Shown here: positions 32,137 through 43,270 of the stretch, piece by piece
Position numbering within the stretch: position 1 is the stretch's first letter
Layout of the letters: each line of letters opens with the position of its first letter
Origin: Anthopleura xanthogrammica
Lineage: Eukaryota; Cnidaria; Anthozoa; Actiniaria; Actiniidae
Length of the DNA stretch: 64,000 nt
Assembly: GCA_964019055.1 (NCBI GenBank)
Contig: OZ025224.1
Coordinates: forward strand, 9,443,257 to 9,507,256
Reading direction: 5' to 3'
Made by a program: the position numbers and the translations under genes
The notes under the pieces: generated by a model
Seen by the model: the letters and a program-made list of their open reading frames with translations, nothing else
Told to the model about the DNA's origin: nothing
Databases searched by the model: none

Positions 32137-34793
32137 TTACAAGAGGATAGCCAATAGGATAATGGTAATAAAAATGATAGTAAATGGAAGCCAAGTCTTG
32201 AGAGCTGCACCAAAACTGAAACAAAAAGTACATTCTTCACTTAACAAAAATATCATTACCAACCACCCTTTCTTTCACAGAGGATTGGAATTTTCAAGGG
32301 GGAGGGGTGGAGAGGGTACCTATGTGAAATGTCAGGGTTGGGATTAAGATGCAAGTGTGGCTAAGTTAGCTAGTTAGCGTCCATAACATAAGGCCCATAG
32401 TTCTTTTCCTGGAGGATTTACACACTTGGTACAACTTCTCTCTATTCAGTGGAGCCTTAAGCCTGGCCCTCACTAGCAACATAAGTATAAGAGTTTATGT
32501 CTTCATATAAAATTCAATGACATAAGCACAAGCATAAGAAAGAATAGAACATTTTGATCCTTGTGCTCATGTTTAGTGAGGACCAGGCCTTAAGCTTTAA
32601 AAAAAAATCCAAATGAAACACTGATGGAGAGTGAGGGTCAAGGACAGAACTCCAATAGACCAGCCTCGTTGAATGGAGATATCAACACACGAGTGACAAG
32701 TGATATACTCATTTCAATAAAGTTAGTCACCAAAAACCTACAAAGCTAAGACTACTAAGGATCACAGGAAACATTTCATATCCACTAAGTAAAGTTTTTT
32801 GATACAAAGTGCAGCTTGATGATACTCACAGGAGATGAAACTGTAACTGAAAAAAGGTCTCAAGTCCATCAATACACTGTAGTTATCGAGCAGTTGAAAC
32901 ATGTAAAATATACTATCAACCCATAAACCTTGCAGGTCTCAGCTTCGTAGCTTTATTGAAATAAGTTTATACAACCAAGAGCATAAATTCAAAGTCTTAT
33001 GTACTGTACCTGACAAATTTTCCAAAAATCAGTATGTACAAAGCCAGTTTGAACATGTTCCATGATGATGATCCATCATATCCCATAATATTCAGTGCCA
33101 TGGCAACGTGTGAGTGACAGTTGTCACAGCATAAATTATGCTGAAATAAATCGGAAATATCTCAGTCAGTCATAACCCAAACTGGGTGTAGCAGTCTTTT
33201 TACTTGTCTAACAATGATTGAAAATGTGGCCATGCAGGTTGCCAGCAACTTTGAACAACTTGAAAAATATACCTTAAGAGAAATGTTGCTGGAGGGGTGA
33301 TCAGGGGTGTAGCCAGGATTTTGCCTTAGGGGGCCCAAAACCCATTTTAAGAACAACAACAAAAACGGCCAACCAAAAAAAAAAAGGCAAACATGATGGA
33401 GGGGATGGGGCTTCCTGTCTACGCTCTTGGTGATGGTGTTGGTGTTGCCAGCTGCTGCAATCTATAGGGAAAAGTAGAACTGAGTTCTACTTCATGCAAT
33501 GTCATACATGCAACAACAAAAATGTGAGTCAACCCCTGTTACACTATGCAATTCTACAGCAAGTTGCTGATAATTACACAGTAACAGGGCCTTAAGTTTT
33601 AATTTGTTTTTCATAAATACCATTCTGTGTTTATATTCATCAGAAGCAGTAGAAACTGAGGTATCCCAGGTGTTGGTTGCACTTGTAACCTTGGAGGGAT
33701 TTAGCCTCCAATACCTATAATAATTACAATACATTGTATTACTTATATTCATCATTATCATCATCATCATCACCATCATAATGGCCATCATCATCATCAC
33801 CACCATCATAATGGCCATCATCATCATCACCACCACCATCATGCATCACAATCATCATCATTGATTATCATCACCATCATTATCATGAGATAAGTAATAG
33901 ATTCTATTACTTATACATGTAATCATCATTATCATCACCATCATCATCACCATCATCACTACCACCATTATCGTCATCATCACCACCATCATGCATCATG
34001 TATCACCAGCATCATTATTAAGACTATCATCATTATCACCATCTTTATCATCATATCATCATCACCATTATCATCACCATCATCATGCATCACCACCATC
34101 ATTACCATCACCAACATCACCATCATCACTATCACCATTGTGATTGTTTCATTAGTGAAGCTGCTCTAAATAAAATAAGACAGTTACCTTGTTGGCCTAC
34201 CAAATGCCATACTGTCTTCCTGCAAGTTAACAAAATAGAATTTCAAGTTATCAGCTGTTTTGTATTCGACTTTTCAAGACCATACACATATATAGTTGCA
34301 CCTGTTTCTATCAGGCTTGAAGCTTGAATTAAACAACAAGTTCACTAGCTAGATAATGAAAGTCGTGAAAATTCGAAAGATTTGAACGAAGGAGGTGTAA
34401 ATTTAGAATAACTAAACTAAACTAAGCTTATTAAATACTGACTTACAGATACGTAATACGGTCCTGCAAAATCTCTGATCACACCAGATGACATGCATAT
34501 TCCCATGTGTCCAATAAAGGGAAACAACCAACTGGAAAAGAAGGAAAGATTAGACAGGAAAGATTGAATAAATTTGACATCTTGGTGACAAACTGAGTTG
34601 AAATTTCCAATGAAAGCAAATTTTTTTACCAATGATTTACTTACGTTAGACAGGGAATTGGCGTCCAAACAACACAGAACGGATATCTACTTCTTCCTCT
34701 ATCAATCCTCGGTAAGCCATTATCATTATCCATTATATTTGCTTCAAGTTTCTCGGCCATTTCTTCTTTATCACTTTTGCTGTTGATGATCAT
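32137..34793 (-). CDS. TMEM222: TMEM222 homologue (RTE1/DUF778 family membrane protein)
   Basis: Six minus-strand exons, 34645-34793, 34447-34531, 34188-34219, 33621-33714, 33010-33140 and 32137-32215, join in phase to 189 residues (178 if the Met at 34760 is used). Recognisable TMEM222 segments in order: FCVVWTPIPCLTWLFPFIGH, GVIRDFAGPYYVS, EDSMAFGRPTRYWRLNP, NTWDTSVSTASDEYKHRM, HNLCCDNCHSHVAMALN and a C-terminal GAALKTWLPF with a hydrophobic tail. The family includes plant RTE1, a regulator of ethylene receptors. Vertebrate TMEM222 is an uncharacterised membrane protein, so the molecular function is unknown. Length is close to human TMEM222 (about 208). An earlier ATG at 34798-34800 opens only a nine-codon uORF that overlaps the main start. 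The introns carry (ATC)n arrays. Confidence 0.93.
33300..33345. repeat. Fragment of a dispersed repeat in a TMEM222 intron
   Basis: The stretch AGGGGTGTAGCCAGGATTTT, followed by GGGGGCCCAAAACCC, resembles in reverse orientation the CCCCCTGGCTATGCCTG stretch near 3318-3334. Only a short shared motif is seen. Confidence 0.35.
33745..34135. repeat. (ATC)n array in TMEM222 introns
   Basis: Imperfect CAT/ATC trinucleotide array, including a GGCCATCATCATCATCACC repeat. It lies between exons 3 and 4 of TMEM222 and ends about 50 bp from exon 3. Confidence 0.93.
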
Positions 34794-34800
34794 CCGCCAT

Positions 34801-35451
34801 CTTGATTAGGATGGGAGATATATCATTGGGCTTCCTGTGGTTAATTAGCATAATTAACAGGGAGATATCAAAACGATACCCGAGTTGGGATACCTGTGTA
34901 ATTCAAAACCATAAACTTAATAAAAAAAATAGGTTATTCAAAGCTGTTGGAATTCTAGAATGTATTGGCTTAAACATGGTGTTTATAAGATCTCTTTTAT
35001 TCTGAAAATAGGTACCAAAAACATTACATCATTTTGGGAAAATATTTTTTCACTAAAGTGGGTTCCCTGTGGTATGAACCGCTGACCAACGAGTATTGCA
35101 GTTTACCCTTGAGTTTTCTTGACAGTTTTTACGTTTGGTCGAAAAATTAGCTGAATTTTGCTATTTTTTCAATTACTGAGGTATACTTATACTCTTTTTA
35201 TAGAGCCTATGTTACCTGCAACACTATATCAGTCTAGATATTCATTCCAAGCAAAGGAAAAGGATTGCAGTGGATAATGATGTGAGGTTTGTAATGGCGC
35301 CCCTGGAACCATGGAAACAACGCTATAAAATAACCAGGAAAAAAACAGGGATTATTACTTGTCTTACGTGATGAGAAGGAATTTTATGGCCTGTTATCTA
35401 CCAAGATTTGAATTTTATACTGATCATTTGATGGATATTGCAAAAAATTTC
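34801..35451. promoter_or_regulatory. Divergent TMEM222/LEKR1 promoter region
   Basis: The start codons of two head-to-head genes lie about 0.68 kb apart with no other gene between. LEKR1's first coding exon begins with a splice acceptor (AAAAAATTTCAG, ending 35452), so its first non-coding exon and promoter must lie further upstream, probably in this interval. No CpG-rich block or TATA box stands out. A shared promoter is an inference from position. Confidence 0.5.
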
Positions 35452-35470
35452 AGCCCATTTTGTTAATTTG

Positions 35471-38400
35471 ATGAGCAACCAAGAGTCAATAATGGAAGAA
35501 GAAGCCTTGGATAGGTTCATACCTGAACACCCTCTGCCAAAAGAGATCCAAGAAATGCAGAAAGACGATACAGTCTGTCAGTTCTGTGGAGTTAGTTACC
35601 TGATTCATAATGAAATGAAGGCTTTAGAGGAAAGGGTTAAAGAAGCAGAGAGACAAATGGAATATTATAAGGGGAGTGTAGAAAGAGAAGAAAAGTTGAA
35701 AGTTAAAGTAAAATGTATGGAGGAGGAAAGTGATAAGTTATCAAGAACACTACAGGCAAGTGAAGAAAGGTAAGCTTTCAATGAATTTGATATGCTTGTT
35801 CCAGATAAATATAGAATAACATGTGACGGCAAGTGACATTGTGTTGAAGTATGCAGTGGTCCCCTTCACAGTTCACTGCACCATGGTAGCCATGCCTTTG
35901 CATCAAAGGGAGACATGAGATGACCTTGCAAGGATACTGTAGAGACGTGAATAAAAGGCGTTAGAGTAGTTTTCATTGGCTGTTTAATCTTAAACTTACG
36001 TGTATTTACAAAGTTGGCTTCATGTGCACATGTACTGTACACTTGGTACTTTCAGGACTGTGCTCTGTTCATTAGTACAGCACAGTTCTCCACCAATCAG
36101 AGGGTGCGTACTATCTAAGATATATAACAGATAATTTTAACGCCCTTTTGCTTTCAGGACAAAAATATTCTTATCAGAAATGAAACTAAAAGATGAACAG
36201 CTGAATAATTTGCAACAAGAAAAGGATCAACTGAAAGAAAAGATGAATAAAATCTTAGAGGAAAATGAAAAGATCAAGAAAAATATCGTGCAATTCAAGG
36301 AGATATTTGGTGATGTGCCAAAACAATTGATAAGTTACAGAAAAGAACTGGATAATTTAAAATATATGGTGAAGAATCACTACAAAGGTGTCTTAAATTA
36401 TTCCCAAGGAGTAAATATATCTGTTGCTGAAGTGTGTGAAAAGTTTGACCAAGATTATGAAGATTTAAAACAGACATTAGACAAGGTAAGTTTCTCTGCA
36501 TTTCTTTGAATTCATTAGCCCTACTTTCAATATTCTGGTTGAGTGATCACGTACAAAGCAATTCAAGACGAGGCTCAGGGTTAACAATGGAATAATCCTA
36601 ATAATATTCTTTTGTTTCCGCGGAGCTTCATCTTGAACTCCTTTGTGCATAATCACTCAACCAGAATATCGAAAGAGGGCTATTCTTAGCTTAGAATACC
36701 ATTTGGTGCAATGTATGCTAGCATATAAAAGGTTTATGGGGTTGCTATGGTAGCATGCATTGTGCTGCAAGCTGGAGCACTGAATTGAATTAAGGGTGGT
36801 GTAGTGGTAGTGCCCTTGACTCTCATCTCAGGGTCTTGGGTTTGATTCCCAGACTCAACATCACATGGGTTTAGGGTTTATAGGTCTCTCCCTTGATTCG
36901 AGCTTTTTCTTTAGGTTCTCTGGTTTTCCTCCCTCCACAAAACCTAATACGCTTAATTCCAATTCGACCTGCGAGTTAGCAGTGTGGCCTGACTTACTTT
37001 GATCAGCCCAGAGGTTGTTTCAAGTATTGAACTTTGAATGATATTTTTGAAGGTCCCTTCCTTAAGGTGGCTTCCTATAGTATTTTTCAGACCATACCTT
37101 TCATTTTCATTTGGCTTATTCATAGTCTTAACTTATACCTATATACTTGATTTTTGGACCAGTTATAGAGCTAAGCTAACCCTTCCTAATACACTACCTA
37201 CTGGCTAAATACTAAAAGTTAATTCTTTTTCAAACCAGAGATTTTTTTTTTTCCTTGCGTGAATATTTTGATAAATACACTCCAACCATATCGAGCAAAA
37301 ATATGCATTCGTTTGAAAGTTATTCTGGCAGTAATTTGAACATGTTAGCCAGGTAAAATTTATCAATTTATCCTAGTGTATTAGGAAGGGTTTGTTTTGG
37401 AGTATTTTAATAGTAATTCGGTTTTTCTGAGTATCTCTCGGGCCGCCGTAACTTTCAATGTGCGAAAATCACGGCTTTAGAATATTTCGGCGAATTACTT
37501 GAAATCTAACAGATTGATTTTCTTTAAAATAGTTGGAATTGTTTTGCAATAGCTTGAAGTTGATGATGTCGTTTGCCGCTTGTCTAGTACCCCATTCACA
37601 CCAAAACCTGTTTAGTTAAACTGAGTTTTTATTAAACAAAATGTTTAGAGACTCGAAAGCTTCAATGTAATTATTTTATCTCTAATCTGTTCAGTACAAT
37701 ATGAAGGATAGTTTATATGTATTATTTCATCAAAGAGTGAACAATGTTTGTAAATAATTTTCTAAACATGTTTAGTTAAACTACTTTAAAACATGTTTAA
37801 GCTATAGTGTGAACGGGGTATAGGTCTCATCGAGTTTTAGAGTTATTCGATAAAAACCAATTTTAACAATATTTGTTTATCGTTGCCAAGGTAACGTCAA
37901 TCAAGCTAAAATTAACATCATTTTAAAATTTCATCTTAGTTCTATAGCTGGTCCAAAAATCAAGTATATAGGTATAAGTTAAGACTATGAATAAGCCAAA
38001 TGAAAATGAAAGGTATGGTCTGAAAAATACTATAGGAAGCCACCTTAAAGTTACTTAACATTCTTCTTATAAATTATTACCATATCATTTTATGGCTTCA
38101 TTTTCTTTCTCGTTTTCTTCTCTTCAACAGTATAAAACTGAGAATGAAAGTTTTGCAAGCAGTTTAAAGCAGCTTCAGAACAAACTCATCTCATCTGAGA
38201 CTGAAGTTTCTAAGTTCAAAGAAGTTGATAAAAAAGCAAATGAATTGAAAAGGAAATGCGAAAGTCTGGAAAATCAGTTGAAGACATGCCAGGAAAAAAT
38301 AACAACCTTGAGTGACCACAACAAGGAACAAAAATCCAAAATATCAGAGTATGAGGAGACTCTTTCGTAAGTTTTATTTGTAAAGATCATGCTGATATAC

Positions 38401-41400
38401 ACCTTTAGTTAGTATTTCAAAAAATCATCAGTTGCAGATCCCAAATCTGAGACTGACAGGGCTGAAATGACTGCCAGTCAACAGACACTGTTCGTGTCAG
38501 AATTGCACCTTGTCTGGTCAGATCTTTGTCCTGTCGGTCATTTTGAACAGAAATGTTGAGCAGGAAACGGGGTATAACCAAGCTAAAACTCATTTTATTT
38601 AGCCAGCCATCGTGACCAGTGACTGATTGGCTGTTATTTCAAGCCCTGGACCCAGAATTTGCTATAACCATTCTTTCTTTATTGAAGAGGGATTGTAGTG
38701 AATATTTCTAGAGCTCAGTTGGCTCAGTTGGTTTGGCACCGGTCTGTTGTGTAAGAGGTCATGGGTTCAAATTCCAGTGGCCAGACCCTTACTCAGGGTG
38801 TCTTAAAATATCTGAGTAGAAGCAGTGCTGCCTTTGCTCTTTGTACCTTCGCCGTGGCTCGGATGACCATGTGAAATGGTGATCCTGTCTCACATAAGAG
38901 ACGTTAACATAGAGGGCCACAAGTTTATCAGTTGCGACTTACATCTTGCATTATTTACTCAACCTTACAGTTCTTGTTACATGTAACTGTTCTTAAAGGT
39001 TAAAAGAAAAAGAGACAAAGGATTTGCTACAAAAGTTTCAACAGAATGAAGAAACAAGTAAAAATCAGAAGCAAAATCTACAAGAGATTATTCTTAATAA
39101 AGAAAAAGAACTGTACAATAAGGAGAAAGAGTGTAAAACTCTTAAAAACCAAGTAGAAGAACTGGGCCAAAGAGGGAATGAGACAAAAGCAATAGCATCA
39201 AGTTCACAAGAGGAAATCAAGGTAAACTACTGTACTAGCTAACCAAAGCACTGACAACTAGGCAATACACGGGCAGATTTTTTTACGAGCCATAAAGCAT
39301 TTTTGTTTGGGTCACTTGCATCAGATTTGCAAGTGACATGAAGGGAAAGTGAAGGGAGCTTTGCATAAACACAATAGTTTTCATGTGCAGTGAAGGATAT
39401 AGTATATTATAATGTAACAAGCTATTGTATTATGCATAGTGTCTCTCAAATTCGAGAATGACTTTTTCACTGTTTCCCCATTTCAGATCATATCATTCCC
39501 TTGAGTATTATTTCTTTGTTTTAAAAAACTCCTTGTTTTTTACGAGGGTAGTACTAAAATAGAATGTAGAGGTTGATTGAAGCGCAGGAGATAATCAACT
39601 AGAACCTCTATAGTACTTACATATACAACAGTGACTGAGCCCGGCGGGACTCAAAGTTGGGTTGCCTTGTTGAGAGGCGAGCACTCTCAACGCCATGTGC
39701 TTCCCAAATGTATTTCATTTACCTTTTGAATTTCAGGTCACTTTCTAATTCTAATCTTGTATGATTTTTCAAACATTTGTTTAGAGCCTGAAGGATTTAC
39801 TTACAAGTAAAAACAATGAAATATCGGCCTTACAGTCTGAAAGGTATTTATTTAGTATGTCATTGGCTATACAGTAAATCTAGCTCTTCTCCCCTTGTGG
39901 AAGGAGGTTGTTACTAGACCCCCCTTCCCCCAGTAGGAAGATTGAGAGCCAAAGTACCTTTTGTTAGAATATTTTGATGATATTTTGTTTGTTTTTTTTT
40001 AAATTGTCAGAGAAAAAATGATTGTTGCTCATCATAATCGAATAGAGCAGCTTAGGGAAAGTTTCAAGAAGAAAATGGAAGAGGCAGACGCTTGGCCTGT
40101 CAAGGTTTGTTTTCACATTTGATGTAATTCTTGTCTTTACTCATTTTTCCTTTCCTTCTGTGCTTTAACAATGAAAAAAGCTCTTTGACTTACAGTGCGT
40201 TTCACATACTGTAACTTTTGACGGTAGATTCCGAAGTTCGTTCGGAAGTTCTGAAGTTGAAGTCATACATTACATTCTTCACTTAACAAATTAATTATTA
40301 TTATGTTATTTGTGCAGTTCGAAAAGGCTATACAAGAACTTGAACAGAAAGCTAAAATGGAAAAAGATGACATGTGGAAGGACCTTAATGAATCTTTTCA
40401 AAAGGTACAAAAACCAGTTATTTTTTCTCGTTTTTTGAACAATATCCAGGGTTGTATCAGGCCTTGAAAACCTGGGGAGGGGAGGGGGGACAAAGTCACT
40501 TCACAACACGTGATCACAAAAAATAGTGGCAATGTGTTGGGTGAGCAAATAACACAACAAGATCGTCCAGCTGAGTTTACCTTCAGAATGAACTCAAAGT
40601 CAACCAAATTATTTAGAATTGAGGATTTCATATTGTATTTTGATTAGTATATCCCATGCCTTGGGAAATGCTAACCAAAAATAGTTGTCCCATATATAAT
40701 TCGTTTCGGGGAACACGTTCAACACGAGCTGATTATGTAATGCTAACAGGAAATGCAAGAACAGCAAGAACACCACACGAGGGAACTCAACATGTGGAAA
40801 AATGAAGCTAAGACAATGCAAGACAAGGTGAATTAAGCCGCAGACACAAACGGTGCAATATTGTGCGCAATATTGCAGGCAATCGTTTTCTAGATGTAGG
40901 ATCGTTTTCTTTTTCAGCAAAATTGCCTGCATAAACAAATTGCATCTCGTGACATAGTTGACGACATCGATTGCCTGCCACATTGCGTACAGTGTTGCCT
41001 TGTGTGTCCATAACTTTACCCATACTTTCCTTTCTTTCCCTTCCTTCCATTCAATTCCGTTTTGTTTCCTTCCTCCCTTTATACGTCTTGTTTTTCTTCT
41101 ATAATCGATAAATATCATTTTGCGAAATATTTTCCTTTTCTATTGTTGTCAGTTTAAAAAAGATGTTGACGACTTGAATGTAAAGCATCGTGAACAAGTG
41201 CGTAGACTGCAATCAGCGGCCAAAGATGAAAAGGTACTGAATCATCTCACCTTACTCTGCTCTATAGCAATACTTCCTGTGACTTAACGATTTGTCATTC
41301 ATCTGCCAACTAGAGTTAGATTGGCTGGTAAACAAGCCAAGTCATCAAGAGCTTTTGTGAAAAATGGCTGGCATATTAACATCCCAATGCTATTGTTAGT

Positions 41401-43270
41401 AAACATGAAGTATCGCTGTATATTATTAAACTAAAAGAATACTGTATGAGTAGAGGAAACTGGCGAACTTTTATCCAGGGGTTTTAGCTGGAAAAATCTT
41501 TGCAAATGATCCTCCTTGTTGGTTTTTGGAAACTTTCCACGTTTTTTTCATGCTCTGACTTAGATCAACTCAGTGGTTGTTTCATGGCATAAATCATGGC
41601 ATAATTCGATATTTTTCTTATTCCAGACACAGTCCTCCAAGATAAAGGAATCTGGTTCAGCTATCATTGCTAATCTAGAGGACAAAGTAAGAGATCTTGA
41701 AGCAAGACTTCGGCAGCGATCTACATCCTCGTCAGAAGAGGTCGCTTCACTACAAGCACGTGTTCATGAGCTACATAATATTATGAACGATGCTGATCAT
41801 CATATCAAGCAACTAGAAACAGAACTGTCGTCTACCAAAGAACAAGTAATAGTCCGCCCTTCACAGTTCCCTGCGCCATCTTGAAAGGTAGCCGGGCCTT
41901 TGCATCGAGGCGAGACGAACGGTGAGCTTGTAATGATAGAGATCTTTTTTTAACACCTTGGACAATTATTCATATGTCTCTATCATTACAAGCTCACCGT
42001 TCGTCTCGCTTCGATGCAAAGCCCCGGCTACCTTTCAAGATGGCACAGGGAACTGTGAGAGGGACTATTTTTCACTTCCTTTTTTTGCGTTGCATGGGTT
42101 GCCTGTGTATAAAATGTACATGTAAATCAACTTTATTTAGAGAGGGTGACACGTGACAGTCACAACTGATAAACTTGTGGCCCTCTATGTTTAACATCTC
42201 TGAAAGAGACGAGAGACGGGACTACCATTTTACGCGGTCACTGAGCTTTGGTTCACCACTTTCCATACACCGGTTCACTGGTCAGTTTTATATTTGCCGG
42301 TATAATCCCTTTGAAACTACCTTGCATTCTCGATTGAGTCACTTGTGTGTAACCAATGAGCCGATGTGTGGAAAGTGGTGAACTAAGACAACCGCCCCTT
42401 TGACCACACAGGTAACCCATGCAATGAAAAATATTGATGGCCGAAAATCACATTGTCCATAATACGTTGCGGTTTTTGAGGGGGGGTAACCAGGGTAAGA
42501 ACCGCAAATGTTATGCTGAAAACTGACCAGAAGATGTTGTAAATTCATCTTATGATATTCAAAGATGTTTAAGAAACAGCCAGAACACAAAAGAAAGAAT
42601 TTGGAATTGAAGAAGACTATAAAATAAAATTTTGAGCACTTCTTCAAGAGTCAATACATTTTCTGTAACACTAAACTTCTTGATGTTCTGAATGTGGGAA
42701 AATAAGGAATGAACTGATAATCAGTATTTAACAGATGAAAGCAAGTATAGTGTACATTCGATTGAAGAACGTTTAATTTTGACACTTTTTGACCGGTTAC
42801 CCCCCAAACCACAGTGTATTATGGGTAATGTGAAAGTACAGAGATATATAAGGAAAGGCTTCGTTTGATATAGTAGTTTCTTGTTTAATATATTTTATTT
42901 TTTTCTACAGAACTTATTGCTTCAAGATACTGTTCGTCAAGAATGCGAAGAAAGACTAGAACTGACGGATGCTCTTGGCGAAGCCAGAACAAAGCTTCTT
43001 TCTTTACAGAGACAAAATAAAATTTCTCTATCACGAACAAGTTTAAGTACTTCGGGATCTAGCCATTCACTAACTGGATCAACTAGAGATGACATCAACA
43101 GTACTTCATCTACATGTCTGGTTGGTTTTGATGGCGTGAATATCAAATCTTCTCAAGATTCTGGACGTCTTTCACGATCCGGTAGTGTAGATGATAGTAG
43201 AAAGCGTATCGCGGCTGCTCTGGGAAGAAGTGGCTCAAAAAGTAGACTTGGTGACAATTCTAGTAGGTAA
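35471..43270 (+). CDS. LEKR1: LEKR1 homologue (leucine-, glutamate- and lysine-rich coiled-coil protein)
   Basis: Eleven phase-consistent exons: 35471-35769, 36158-36485, 38131-38366, 38999-39221, 39785-39843, 40011-40104, 40318-40404, 40750-40827, 41153-41233, 41627-41845 and 42911-43270. They give 687 residues, close to human LEKR1 (about 690). The N-terminus has the family signature PLPKEIQEMQ and TVCQFCGVSYLI (C36-x2-C39). Nearly all of the rest is charged coiled coil (for example KDEQLNNLQQEKDQLKEKM). The last exon is Ser-rich (SRTSLSTSGSSHSLTGS) and ends in a basic KRIAAALGRSGSKSR tail. Function is not known; a centrosomal, ciliary or scaffold role would suit the coiled coil but is inference. 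The first Met after the acceptor (MSNQES) is chosen. The introns are rich in transposons, and the donor of exon 10 abuts a MITE. TMEM222 lies head-to-head upstream. Confidence 0.88.
35866..35950. mobile_element. MITE family A, one-arm fragment
   Basis: GTCCCCTTCACAGTTCACTG, CATGGTAGCCATGCCTTTGC and GAGACATGAGATGACCTTGC match one arm of family A. The opposite arm is missing. It lies in intron 1 of LEKR1. Confidence 0.65.
36518..36680. mobile_element. MITE family B, full copy
   Basis: Left arm TACTTTCAATATTCTGGTTG and right arm CAACCAGAATATCGAAAGAG are inverted and flanked by TA. The inner arm TTGAGTGATCACGTACAAAG is mirrored by CTTTGTGCATAATCACTCAA. It starts about 30 bp after the donor of LEKR1 exon 2. 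Confidence 0.8.
36794..37025 (+). mobile_element. SINE family 1, copy f
   Basis: Head GGTGGTGTAGTGGTAGTGC, B-box GGGTTTGATTCCC, then TTCTCTGGTTTTCCTCCCTC, ATTCCAATTCGACCTGCGAG and GATCAGCCCAGAGGTTG. This is the longest copy of the family tail in the window. It lies in LEKR1 intron 2. Confidence 0.8.
37076..38044. mobile_element. 969-bp inverted-repeat transposon flanked by TTAA
   Basis: About 100 bp at each end are near-perfect inverted repeats, starting GGTGGCTTCCTATAGTATTT at the left and ending AAATACTATAGGAAGCCACC at the right. Each end is bordered by TTAA (37072-37075 and 38045-38048). TTAA target duplication is the hallmark of piggyBac-type transposition. No transposase frame is inside, so it is non-autonomous. 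A second inverted-repeat element sits within it. It lies in LEKR1 intron 2, ending about 85 bp before exon 3. Confidence 0.85.
37590..37822. mobile_element. MITE nested in the 969-bp TTAA element
   Basis: Ends ACCCCATTCACACCAAAAC and GTGTGAACGGGGTA are inverted. Inner TGTTTAGTTAAACT copies are near each end. TA borders the element. It interrupts the unique centre of the larger transposon. Confidence 0.65.
38708..38935 (+). mobile_element. SINE family 2, second near complete copy
   Basis: CAGTTGGCTCAGTTGGTTTG (A box), GGTCATGGGTTCAAATTCC (B box), ACTCAGGGTGTCTTAAAAT, CGTGGCTCGGATGACCATG, AGAGACGTTAACATAGAGGG and CACAAGTTTATCAGTTGCG. It lies in LEKR1 intron 3. Confidence 0.8.
39285..39440. repeat. 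Dispersed repeat (CATAAAGCATTTTG family), copy 1
   Basis: Shares CCATAAAGCATTTT, CTTTGCATAAACACAATAG, TTTTCATGTGCAGT and AACAAGCTATTGTAT with 52770-52895. Both copies are intronic (LEKR1 and PLCH). Confidence 0.7.
39460..39545. mobile_element. MITE family C, one-arm fragment
   Basis: CCCCATTTCAGATCATATCATTCCCTTGAGTATTATTTC-type sequence matches the left arm of family C and then stops. Confidence 0.55.
39565..39705 (-). mobile_element. SINE family 1, copy g
   Basis: Minus-strand copy: GAAGCGCAGGAGATAATCAA, TGAGCCCGGCGGGACTCAAA (B-box side) and GAGAGGCGAGCACTCTCAAC. It lies in LEKR1 intron 4. Confidence 0.7.
40845..41012. mobile_element. MITE in LEKR1 intron 8
   Basis: Left arm GACACAAACGGTGCAATATT, ending GCAGGCAATCG, is mirrored by CGATTGCCTGCCACATTGCG, ending CCTTGTGTGTC. 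It starts about 18 bp after exon 8. Confidence 0.65.
41852..42065. mobile_element. MITE family A, full copy abutting a splice donor
   Basis: About 214 bp. Arms GTCCGCCCTTCACAGTTCCC and GGCACAGGGAACTGTGAGAG are inverted and bordered by TA. Long inner arms (TTTGCATCGAGGCGAGACGA mirrored by TCGTCTCGCTTCGATGCAAA) make it almost a perfect hairpin around TTTTTTAACACCTTGGACAA. Its left TA is part of the GTAATA donor of LEKR1 exon 10. Confidence 0.88.
42155..42240 (-). mobile_element. SINE family 2 tail fragment
   Basis: The reverse complement reads AACATAGAGGGCCACAAGTTTATCAGTTG-like sequence shared with 38900-38935, preceded by GTCTCTTTCAGAGATG. Head missing. Confidence 0.65.
42251..42388. mobile_element. 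MITE with GTTCACCACTTTCC ends
   Basis: TTCACCACTTTCCATACACC and GATGTGTGGAAAGTGGTGAA are inverted, about 140 bp apart. The inside has TGGTTCACTGGTCAG and TAACCAATGAG. It lies in LEKR1 intron 10. Confidence 0.7.
42445..42842. mobile_element. About 400-bp MITE in LEKR1 intron 10
   Basis: Left CACATTGTCCATAATACGTTGCGG-type arm with GGGGGGGTAACCAGG; right CCGGTTACCCCCCAAACCAC with GTGTATTATGGGTAATGTG. The arms are imperfect inverted repeats. It is the last of four elements filling this intron. Confidence 0.65.

Noticed and set aside
32818..32852. Possible extra TMEM222 exon (acceptor TTTTTTCAG, then a donor GTGAGT)
   Set aside because: Exon 5 joins exon 6 in phase directly and gives the family sequence GKFVSFGAALKTWLPF. 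The extra exon would add unrelated residues.
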